Assembly: GCA_963699495.1 (NCBI GenBank)
Contig: CAVOUB010000003.1
Span: forward strand, 582,028 to 646,027
Direction of reading: 5' to 3'
Source: JAIBJN01 sp963699495
GTDB taxonomy: Bacteria; Actinomycetota; Thermoleophilia; Gaiellales; Gaiellaceae
Length of the DNA: 64,000 nt
A program made the position numbers and the translations under genes. Positions 36,927-44,121 of this stretch are shown in pieces; within the stretch, counting starts at the first letter, position 1; the number at the start of each line of letters is the position of its first letter. The notes under the pieces were generated by a model. The model was not told the DNA's origin and searched no databases. It was given only the letters and a program-made list of their open reading frames with translations.

Positions 36927-39830
36927 CTAGGCGCTGATCCCCTGCGCCGCGGCGACGTGCGCACCGCCCTCGTGCAGCGCCATCTCGTCCTCGTGGGTGC
37001 CCGGCTTGAGGTCGAAGACGACCTTCTTCACCGTTCCGGTGAAGGGGTACGGCGATCTTGCCGCGTAGGCGCGCGCGACGGGCAGGCCGTTGTCGCGGCC
37101 GACGTCCATGCCGGCGTACCCGGAGAAGCGGACGGCGACCGTCCTCTCGATCCGCCCCTCGCCGATCTGCTCGTCGTTCGCGTACAGGGAGACCGTTCCG
37201 CCCGCCGATCGTTCCTGCCGGTCCGCGTCGAACTGCATCCGGACCGTGACGTCCCCGGTCGGGATCGGCTTGGTCGAGACCTGCTCGTACCGCTCGACTC
37301 CCATCATCGAGTAGCTGTAGTGCAGCAGGCCGTTCTCGTCGACCCAGAGCGAGAAGCCGCCCATCTCGTCCGCCTCGGCGACGATCACGCCCTCGGCGCC
37401 GTCGTCCGGGACCGAAAGCGCGGCCTCGATCGCGTAGGAGCGGCCGTAGACGCGCGGGATCATGCCGGCGGCGATGTTCTGGACGTCGCCGTGGAAGGTC
37501 TGCGTCGTGATCGTCGGCATCGGTGGCAGGTTCCCGAAGAAGACCGAGAACGCCGCCAGCAGCGGCAGGACGTTGTGCTTCTCGGCCTCCTGCCAGAAGA
37601 GCTCCTTCAACTCGGCGAGCTTCTCCGGGTTCTCCGCGGCGAGGTCATGCGCCTGCGAGAAGTCGTCGGGCAGGTAGTACAGCTCCCAGGTGTCCTGCTC
37701 CGGGTCGTAGGCGCCGGGTGCGAATCGCGCCATCGTCGGCGGCGAGATGTCCCACGGGATCCGGTCGAGCTTGCAGGCGGCCCACCAGCCGTCCTTGTAG
37801 ATCGCCCGGTTGCCGACGGCCTCGAAGTACTGCACGGTGTGGCGCTCCTCTGCGTTCGCGTCCTCGAAGGTGTGGAGGAAGCTCGTCCCCTCCATCGGCT
37901 TCTGGGTTGTCCCCTCCACGACCTTGGGCTCGGGGATGCCGGCGGCTTCGAGGATCGTCGGACCGACGTCGATGACGTGAGTGAACTGGGTGCGCAACCC
38001 GCCCGCGTCCTTGATCCGCTCCGGCCAGGAGACCACCGTGGCGTTGCGGGAGCCGCCGAGGTGGGAAGCGACCTGCTTGCCCCACTGGAACGGCGTGTTC
38101 CCGGCCCACGCCCAGGCGGCCGCGTAATGCGGCGCGTACGCGTCAGTGCCCCAGGCGTCGAGCCCGCCGTACTGCTCGATCAGCGAGAGCTGCTGCTCGG
38201 GCGTCAGGGGGATCCCGTTCTGCATCGTCAGCTCGTTGAAGGAGCCGGTCAGCGTACCCTCGAGACTCGCGCCGTTGTCCCCGAAGATGTAGATGACGAG
38301 CGTGTTGTCGAGCTCGCCCATCTCCTCGACCGCGTCGAGCAGGCGGCCGACGTTCCAGTCGGTGTTCTCCTGGAAGCCGGCATAGACCTCCATCTGCCGC
38401 GCGTACAGCGTCTTCTCGCTGTCCGAGAGCGAGTCCCAGGCGGGAAGCGCGTCCGGTCTCGGTGTGAGCACCGCATCCGGCGGGATCACGCCCAGCGTCT
38501 TCTGCCGTTCGAAGGTCTCCTCGCGCAGCACGTCCCAGCCCCGGTCGAACTTGCCGCTGTACTTCTCGCTCCACTCGACCGCGACCTGGTGCGGCGCGTG
38601 CGAGCACCCGGTCGAGTAGTAGACGAACCACGGCTTCTCCTGGTCCTGGGCGCGCACCCGGTGCAGCCAGCGGACAGCCTGATCGGTGATGTCGTCCGGC
38701 CAGTAGTACTGCTTGGTGTCCTCGCGCTCCGGGACGCCGATGGTCGTGTTGTCCTGCGTGATCAGGGGGTCGTACTGGCCCGCCTCGCCACCGAGGATGC
38801 CCCAGAAGTGATCGAATCCCCACGCGTTCGGCCAGCGGTCGAACGGCCCGGCTGCACCCTGGACGTGATCGGGGGTCAGGTGCCACTTGCCGAACCCCGC
38901 CGTCGAGTAGCCGTTGCCCTGGAGCGCCCGGACGAACGGAGCGCACTCCTTCGGCACGCTCGCCGAGTAGCCGGGGAAGGGGCCGGGGAACTCGCCGATG
39001 GACCCGAAGCCGACGGTGTGGTGATTGCGGCCGGTAAGGAGGGCGGCCCTGGTGGGCGAGCAGATCGCGACAACGTGGAAGCGGTTGTATCTGAGGCCCT
39101 GGTCGGCGAGGCGCGTCATGGCCGGCGTCGAGACGGGCCCGCCGAAGGTCGACGGGTTCCCGAAGCCTGCGTCGTCGATCAGGACGAGCAGCACGTTCGG
39201 CGCGCCCTCCGGCGGCGACGGCGTCATGGCGATCGTCCAGTCGCCGACGGACGTGTCCAGGGTTCGCCCGATCGCGCCACCGAAGTTCGGATCCGGGATC
39301 GGCAGCACCGTGCGGTCCGGGCTGAACTTCCCCATCGCCTCGCCGAGCGACTCCTTGAGTGCGCCCATGCCCTTCTTGTCGCCCTGGACGACCGACCGGA
39401 GCAGCGCGCCCCCGAGCGCCTGTTCGACACCGAGCCGCTGCTCGTCGTCGAAGATCGCGATGATCCCGGCCGACCCCGGCGGCAGGTTCTCGCCGATCTT
39501 GTCGCGAAGCTCCTTTTCGACCTTGTTGCCGGCGAATCTGCCCACCAGCCGACCTGCCACCGCCCCGACGGCGACGGACGCGAGCAGCGGCGGCGCGAAC
39601 AAGCCCACCGCGAGCCCGACGCCGCCTCCCCAGCCCGTTCCCTTGCGTCCGAGGTTGTCGCCGGTCCGCTGCACCGAGACGTTGCCGTCCTCGTCGTGCG
39701 TGACGAGGATGACGCCCTCGATCGAGATCTCTTTCTCCTTCACGAGCGCAAGGAGCGCCTCGAAGTCTTTCGTCGCCTCGTCGATCTCGTTGTAGCCCGC
39801 GACGAGAACGTCGGTCGAGGTGTCAGGCAT
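36927..39830 (-). CDS. Type I sulfatase with an N-terminal DUF1269-type domain
   Basis: 967 residues. Residues 1-170 are a DUF1269-like domain: a ferredoxin-like strand-helix start (VLVAGYNEIDEATKDFEALL), then the glycine-rich hydrophobic hairpin GLAVGLFAPPLLASVAVGAV and AGIIAIFDDEQRLGVEQAL. From about 205 a type I sulfatase follows: metal ligands in NVLLVLIDDAGFG, formylglycine motif C257-S-P-T-R-A-A-L-L-T-G-R, FGKWHL, and the second metal site GDNG. Cys at 257 predicts maturation by formylglycine-generating enzyme or an anaerobic equivalent. No signal peptide, so it may act in the cytoplasm. The C-terminus is a beta-rich extension. Cargo of the integrated element. Confidence 0.88.
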   Translation of the reverse strand: MPDTSTDVLVAGYNEIDEATKDFEALLALVKEKEISIEGVILVTHDEDGNVSVQRTGDNLGRKGTGWGGGVGLAVGLFAPPLLASVAVGAVAGRLVGRFAGNKVEKELRDKIGENLPPGSAGIIAIFDDEQRLGVEQALGGALLRSVVQGDKKGMGALKESLGEAMGKFSPDRTVLPIPDPNFGGAIGRTLDTSVGDWTIAMTPSPPEGAPNVLLVLIDDAGFGNPSTFGGPVSTPAMTRLADQGLRYNRFHVVAICSPTRAALLTGRNHHTVGFGSIGEFPGPFPGYSASVPKECAPFVRALQGNGYSTAGFGKWHLTPDHVQGAAGPFDRWPNAWGFDHFWGILGGEAGQYDPLITQDNTTIGVPEREDTKQYYWPDDITDQAVRWLHRVRAQDQEKPWFVYYSTGCSHAPHQVAVEWSEKYSGKFDRGWDVLREETFERQKTLGVIPPDAVLTPRPDALPAWDSLSDSEKTLYARQMEVYAGFQENTDWNVGRLLDAVEEMGELDNTLVIYIFGDNGASLEGTLTGSFNELTMQNGIPLTPEQQLSLIEQYGGLDAWGTDAYAPHYAAAWAWAGNTPFQWGKQVASHLGGSRNATVVSWPERIKDAGGLRTQFTHVIDVGPTILEAAGIPEPKVVEGTTQKPMEGTSFLHTFEDANAEERHTVQYFEAVGNRAIYKDGWWAACKLDRIPWDISPPTMARFAPGAYDPEQDTWELYYLPDDFSQAHDLAAENPEKLAELKELFWQEAEKHNVLPLLAAFSVFFGNLPPMPTITTQTFHGDVQNIAAGMIPRVYGRSYAIEAALSVPDDGAEGVIVAEADEMGGFSLWVDENGLLHYSYSMMGVERYEQVSTKPIPTGDVTVRMQFDADRQERSAGGTVSLYANDEQIGEGRIERTVAVRFSGYAGMDVGRDNGLPVARAYAARSPYPFTGTVKKVVFDLKPGTHEDEMALHEGGAHVAAAQGISA

Positions 39831-39929
39831 CGTCGCCTCTCGCTACCTGCAGGGATGATTATCGCGTGCCGTGTTGCGCGGTTAGCCTACTCAAGAACGC
39901 GCCCTCGGCGGTGACCATGGCGGTCGATC

Positions 39930-39964
39930 TTGACATAGAGTTCTAGTTGTAGTACAAAAACTCT
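39930..39964 (+). promoter_or_regulatory. Promoter for a leaderless RHH-integrase transcript, with inverted repeat
   Basis: TTGACA (39930-39935), 17-base spacer, TACAAA (39953-39958). Transcription would start about 39965, the A of the RHH start codon, so the message is probably leaderless; there is no Shine-Dalgarno. An inverted repeat AGAGTT (39937-39942) and AACTCT (39959-39964) brackets the -10 region and ends at the ATG, a likely operator for the RHH protein. Confidence 0.65.
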
Positions 39965-40222
39965 ATGGGCCGCCCTCGCAAGGAATTTCACCGGTTGACG
40001 CGGACGATCACCGTCCGCGTCGAGGACGAGCAGTACGACTGGCTCGTCGAACGAGCGCTCGATGAGCACGGCGACCTGAGCAAGTCCGTCCGTGAGGCGA
40101 TCGAGTCGGCGAGAACGTTTTCGCGCATCCTCGAATCCGACGCTCCTCTCGCCCGGTTCGACGAACTTCTCCGACGAAGCGAGGAGCAAGCCGCACGCGA
40201 GGAGGCGGGCCTTGAGGATTGA
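39965..40222 (+). CDS. Ribbon-helix-helix (CopG/Arc-type) DNA-binding protein
   Basis: 85 residues, ATG 39965. N-terminal ribbon RLTRTITVRVEDEQYDWLVE with helices LVERALDEHGDLSKSVREAI: a standard RHH fold. The C-terminal half is charged and helical (FDELLRRSEEQAAREEAG). Its last 11 bases overlap the integrase TTG start, so the two are translationally linked. No toxin partner is present, so it is better read as the regulator or directionality factor of the integrase than as an antitoxin. The inverted repeat at its promoter fits autorepression. Confidence 0.82.
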   Translation: MGRPRKEFHRLTRTITVRVEDEQYDWLVERALDEHGDLSKSVREAIESARTFSRILESDAPLARFDELLRRSEEQAAREEAGLED

Positions 40223-41241
40223 ACGAGCCATCGACGCATTTCTCGACTGGCGGCAGCTCGAGCGCGACGCTACCCCCCGCTCCCTCGATTCCTATCGGCG
40301 TGTCCTCGACAAGCTGGCTGCCCGATACCCCGAAGCGCCGCTGTCCGAGTTCGAGGGGCGAACCGGAACCCAGCTCTTACGTGACTTCCTTGCGAGCTGG
40401 GTGGAGGAGAGCCGCCGAGAACGGAAGGTCCAGCTTTCCGCAGCAACTCGGGCAAACATCATCTCTGTTCTCCACTCGTTCTTCGCCTGGGCGGAGTCGG
40501 AGGATCTGATCGACAACGATCCGAGTCGGAAGATCCGTCGGCCCCCGAAGCGCAAACCGAAGATCGAACGCCCCGCCCTCGAAGAGCTCCGGGAGCTCCG
40601 CGACACTGCGACTCTCTTCGAACGACCGGCCATCCTTCTAATGGAGGGAGCCGGGCTGAGAAGCGCGGAGGTTCGTGGTTGCCGCTGGCAGGATCTCGAC
40701 CTCGTCAACGGCCGGGTGCTCGTCTTCGGCAAGGGGCGAGACTGGCACTGGCTGCCCCTCGATCCCGACGTACTGGCCGAGCTACGGCGTTGCTTCCGCG
40801 AGATTAGTCCCGATCTTGACGACCACGTCTTCACGGTCGAGCTCGAACGCTGGGTCTCGGCGGACAAGCGAGAGCGGCGGCGCAAGGATCCGAAGCAGCC
40901 GGCCTCCGCGCAGGCGCTTTGGCGGATGGTTCGCCGTGTCTGCGAGCGGGCGGGTGTTCGGACATTCTCGCCGCACCCGCTCCGGCACGGGTTCGCGAAT
41001 CGGTTCCTCCGAGAGAGCGGACGGGACGTCGTCGCGCTCCAGGCCCTGATGCGGCACTCGCGACCCGACACGACCCAGGGCTACACCGATGAGGTCGAGC
41101 TCGACGAGCTCGCCGAAGCCCTCGAACGGGCTGCACTCAGCCGCAATGCACAAGCGTCGCCCGATCAGGCGACGCTAGAGCACGAACCCTCAAGGAGCCT
41201 CGAAACCGAGGAGTGGAGGCGGCGGGAATCGAACCCGCGTC
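40212..41241 (+). CDS. Tyrosine recombinase (integrase), C-terminus runs through the att repeat
   Basis: TTG start at 40212 chosen by GGAGG (40201-40205) and overlap with the RHH gene. The N-terminal SAM-like core-binding domain (TPRSLDSYRRVLDKLAARYP; FFAWAESEDLIDNDPSRKIR) is followed by the catalytic domain with R150 (GAGLRSAEVRGCRW), H255 and R258 (HPLRHGF), H282 (LMRHSRPDTT) and Y291 (QGYTDE). All five catalytic residues are present. After the catalytic Tyr the frame continues through LEHEPSRSLETEEW into the att repeat (read as WRRRESNPR) with no stop. In the integrated state it stays open to 42128 through unrelated DNA, so the true C-terminus depends on what lies beyond att. Coordinates here end at the repeat. 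Confidence 0.88.
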
Positions 41242-41247
41242 CGAAGC
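41149..41247. repeat. Integrase 3' tail plus att, full-length reference copy
   Basis: 99 bases with 8 mismatches (counted by eye) to 49822-49920. Includes a hairpin GCGTCGCC (41154-41161) and GGCGACGC (41168-41175) within the integrase tail, 38 bases before the att repeat. The hairpin is preserved in the second copy (9-bp arms, 49828-49836 and 49841-49849), suggesting selection on the structure, for example as an arm site or transcription stop. Confidence 0.75.
41214..41241 (-). repeat. tmRNA/tRNA 3'-end repeat, copy 3 (right att of the integrase element)
   Basis: Exact 28-bp match to copy 2. On the minus strand the preceding bases read GAAGCTTCGGAC before the T-arm, resembling the TTCGGAC that precedes the T-arm in E. 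coli tmRNA, so ssrA is the likeliest parent gene. The RNA-sense 5' part that a whole tmRNA needs would run into the LAL regulator gene and is not found. Confidence 0.82.
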
Positions 41248-41441
41248 TTCACGGTTCTCGGGCACAGTCGAGAGACTTACCCGAGCGTCGGAACCTTCCA
41301 ACCCAGTGCGCTTCGAAGATGGCGCAGTCGCCAGCGTCTGTCTGCTCTTTGGCTAGTTCGCTGCCTGCCCACCGTCTCTCGAGGCTCGCGCCACAAAACG
41401 GCGGCGAGGAGCGAGGGAACACTCACTCGTCCAGACGAGGC

Positions 41442-43706
41442 TCAGAGCAGTCTCAACTCGCGCGCACGCGAGACCGCGTCGGGGCGCGTGGCGACGCCGA
41501 GCTTGCGAAAGATGCTCTTCACGTGGGTCTTCACGGTGTTGAAGGAGACGAAGAGCGCCTCGCCGATCTCCCGCTGGGTGAGATCGGTTGCCAACAGGCG
41601 CAGCACGGCGAGCTCCCGTTCGCTGAGATCCTCCGCGTACGGCGTCTGCGTCGCGCGGCTCGGCATGAGGCGGAGTCTGCGCTCGACTTTTGCCACCAGC
41701 TCCGGCAGCACGCCCGGGTCGGCGCACGTCTCGGCCGTCCGGCGGGCCTCGTGCAGCATGTCCCTCGCGACGCGGCGATCGCCGAGCCCGCCTTTCACCC
41801 CTGCATGAGTGAGAAGCCCATACGAGAGGTCGAATTTGGCGTTGCCTCGGCGAGCGAGCTCGATGCCTCGCGCCAGAGCCTCGTCGGCCTCTCTCAGCCG
41901 GCCCTGCCGCTCGAGCAGCTTTCCGCGAGCAACGTGCGCCATGGACATGCCGAAGTACTTCGCCAGCCCGGTTTGCCTTCGCTGCAGGGCGTTCGTGTCG
42001 TCCAGCACCCGATCGGCGCGACTCGATTCACCGATCTCCGCATGGACGACGGCGCACCAGCCGAGGGCGTGAATCAGCGCGAGCGAATGGCCGGACGCCT
42101 CGCTCGCCGTCACCGCTTCGTCGAGTAGGGCAGCCGCGGGACGACCCTCCCCCCCGAGAAAGACCGAGACGCCGAAGGTGGTGAGGAGAGCGCTCCGCCA
42201 ATAGTCCGAGCCGGCTTCTTCGAGCTCGAGCGCGGGTCGCGCCGTCTCGGCAATCCCACCCACGTCCCCGAGGAAGTACATGTTGATTGCCTGCGACGCG
42301 GCCACGCCGGACGCGACCGAGGCGGGGCCGGCCAGGAGTGAGCTTCCGGCCGCGCCCCGTGCTGCCGCTTCGAGCCACTGGTCCGCCTCGGCAATGCGGC
42401 CGACCTCTTGCAGGGTCGACGCCCGAACGAGGCACAGTCGGGCATCGTCAGTCACCGTCTCGGGCGGGAGGCCGTCGAGCCAGGCGAGCAGAGTCTCGAG
42501 GCGAGCCTCGTTTCGAAACTCGATCCAGTGACGAAGGATCAACTCGGACGCATCGGCGAAGTCCCCTGCCGCTGTGGCGTGATGGATCGCTTCGGACGGA
42601 TCGCCTTGGTCTCGGTGCCATGCGCTCGCCCGGCGATGCAGCGTCCGAGCGTGCTCGGGCTCGGCAAGCGCGAGCTCATGGCGCAGAAGCTCGCCGAAGA
42701 GCTGGTGGTAGCGATACCACTCGCGTTTCGCGTCGAGGGGGATGAGGAAGGAGTTCGAGCGCTCGAGCTCATGCAGCATGAGCACCGAGCCGGGCCGGTC
42801 GGTCACGGCGTCGCAAAGGGGGGCGCAGAGGCGTTCGAGGACGGACGTATGGAGGAGGAAGCCCCTCATGTCCTCGGGGAGGCCGGCCAGCACCTCCGAG
42901 CTCAGGTAATCGACGACGTGGCGGTTGTCGCCCGCAAACGCCTCGATGAACTCGTGCGCGCTTGCACGGCCTCGGATGGTGAGCGTCGCAAGGTAGAGAC
43001 CGGCTGCCCATCCCTCCGTCAGCTCCCGGAGCCGGATGACGTCCTCACGGTCGAGCCCGAGCCCGTGCAGGTCGTTGAGGAAGAGGCCGGCCTCCTCGTC
43101 GGAGAAGCGAAGCTGTTGTGCATCGATCTCGGCCAGCTCGCCACGGGCGCGGAGGCGGGCGAGCGGGAGCGCCGGCTCGGAACGGCTCGAGACCACGAGC
43201 TCGAGGGTCTGGGGAAGGTGCTCGAGAAAGGAGGCGAGACCATCGTCGATCTCTGGATTCCTGACCACGTGGTAGTCGTCCAGGACGAGCACGACTCGGT
43301 GCGGCAACGCCGCGAGCTCGTTGCAGAGCGCGGGGAGAACGTCGCCGACGACGCTGACCCGCGGAGCCCGCAGCATGGGAAGAGAGACCTCACCGGCGCT
43401 CGGGTCGAGGGTGCGAAGCGCATGAATGAGGTAGGTCCAGAACCTGACCGGATCGTTGTCGTCGCCATCGAGCGCGACCCAGGCGAACGGCCGTGTCTCG
43501 CTCTCCAGCGCGTACCAATCGGCGAGGAGCGTCGACTTCCCCCACCCGGCGGGAGCGCGGATCAGCGTGAGCTTGCGCGGCTGGCCGGCGCAGAGCTCGA
43601 GAAGCTGGCGGCGTGAGACGCGCTGACGTGGGACGGGAGCCTCCAGCTTCGACTGGATAAGCGGACGCGCGGTCTCTTCGACCCCCGTCGCCGTGTCTGT
43701 CGACAT
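41442..43706 (-). CDS. LAL/MalT-type LuxR transcriptional regulator
   Basis: 754 residues from ATG 43706 (a longer upstream frame lacks a binding site). N-terminal STAND NTPase with P-loop RAPAGWGKSTLLADW (about 49-63), Walker-B-like VVLVLDDYHVV and the PLPLARLRARGELAEI segment common to MalT relatives; a central TPR-like helical array; and a C-terminal LuxR HTH LSERELAVLRLLATDLTQRE then NTVKTHVKSIFRKLGVATR. Such proteins bind an inducer through the STAND/TPR part and then activate transcription. It is divergent from the small protein-MFS-hydrolase-CAAX protease cluster and probably controls it. Confidence 0.9.
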   Translation of the reverse strand: MSTDTATGVEETARPLIQSKLEAPVPRQRVSRRQLLELCAGQPRKLTLIRAPAGWGKSTLLADWYALESETRPFAWVALDGDDNDPVRFWTYLIHALRTLDPSAGEVSLPMLRAPRVSVVGDVLPALCNELAALPHRVVLVLDDYHVVRNPEIDDGLASFLEHLPQTLELVVSSRSEPALPLARLRARGELAEIDAQQLRFSDEEAGLFLNDLHGLGLDREDVIRLRELTEGWAAGLYLATLTIRGRASAHEFIEAFAGDNRHVVDYLSSEVLAGLPEDMRGFLLHTSVLERLCAPLCDAVTDRPGSVLMLHELERSNSFLIPLDAKREWYRYHQLFGELLRHELALAEPEHARTLHRRASAWHRDQGDPSEAIHHATAAGDFADASELILRHWIEFRNEARLETLLAWLDGLPPETVTDDARLCLVRASTLQEVGRIAEADQWLEAAARGAAGSSLLAGPASVASGVAASQAINMYFLGDVGGIAETARPALELEEAGSDYWRSALLTTFGVSVFLGGEGRPAAALLDEAVTASEASGHSLALIHALGWCAVVHAEIGESSRADRVLDDTNALQRRQTGLAKYFGMSMAHVARGKLLERQGRLREADEALARGIELARRGNAKFDLSYGLLTHAGVKGGLGDRRVARDMLHEARRTAETCADPGVLPELVAKVERRLRLMPSRATQTPYAEDLSERELAVLRLLATDLTQREIGEALFVSFNTVKTHVKSIFRKLGVATRPDAVSRARELRLL

Positions 43707-43738
43707 GCAGCGGAGGGTACATCGCACCAGCTGCTGAT

Positions 43739-43751
43739 TCACCCAGGGTGA
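43739..43751. promoter_or_regulatory. Short palindrome in the LAL regulator/MFS divergent promoter
   Basis: TCACCC-A-GGGTGA, perfect 6-bp arms around one base. A second TCACCC half lies about 25 bases downstream. Candidate operator for the LAL regulator. Confidence 0.45.
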
Positions 43752-43836
43752 TCTCGCCTCTGGGGGAGGTCAGCTCACCCATACGCCCTGGACGATCCCT
43801 CCAAGAAGCAAATCGCCGGATCGAAGGAGGCCGATC

Positions 43837-44121
43837 GTGACTACCGACAGCAACGACTGGAGAGAGCTCGCAAGCCGGGAGTGCGACGGCCTCGTGGTCT
43901 CGCTCTTCTGGAGTAGCGCGGCCGACCGGGTCCTGGTCGCGGTCGCCGATCAGAGGCTCGAAGAGGAGTTCCGCCTCGATGTGCCGGGCACGTGCGCGCT
44001 CGATGCCTTCTACCACCCCTTTGCGTACGCGTCCGGCCGAGGCCTCTGCTTCGGCGACGCGATGCGCGAATCCCTCGATGTGTCGTTTCAGACATTCGTC
44101 ACAGAAAGGAGCGCCGACTGA
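43837..44121 (+). CDS. Hypothetical protein leading the MFS operon
   Basis: 94 residues from GTG 43837 with AAGGAGG six bases upstream, an excellent start signal. Soluble, with strands CDGLVVSLFWSSAADRVLVA and a segment AFYHPFAYASGRGLCF. No domain recognised. Its stop TGA shares a base with the MFS start (TGATG), so it is co-translated with the transporter and may be an accessory protein. Similar small leaders occur before transporters, but I cannot name a family. Confidence 0.7.
   Translation: MTTDSNDWRELASRECDGLVVSLFWSSAADRVLVAVADQRLEEEFRLDVPGTCALDAFYHPFAYASGRGLCFGDAMRESLDVSFQTFVTERSAD

Larger units (their letters stand above)
34331..41241. mobile_element. 6.9-kb integrated element with RepSA-like initiator, RHH protein and tyrosine integrase
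   Basis: Bounded by exact 28-bp direct repeats. Left to right inside: rolling-circle-type replication initiator (34490), a coding-poor stretch, BrkB-family gene (minus, frameshifted), sulfatase (minus), ribbon-helix-helix gene and integrase (plus), with the integrase abutting the right repeat. A replication initiator plus tyrosine integrase at a tRNA-like site resembles the replication/integration core of actinomycete integrative elements (AICEs such as pSAM2). No FtsK/Tra-type transfer gene is present, so it would be mobilisable or defective. The predicted circle is 6883 bp. Confidence 0.75.

Noticed and set aside
36957..39914. Very long antisense frame opposite the sulfatase (985 codons), and similar long antisense frames at 12846-15785 and 25961-27901
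   Set aside because: GC-rich codon bias keeps the antisense frame open; composition is Arg/Val/Asp-rich shadow without domains, and the opposite strand holds complete known families.
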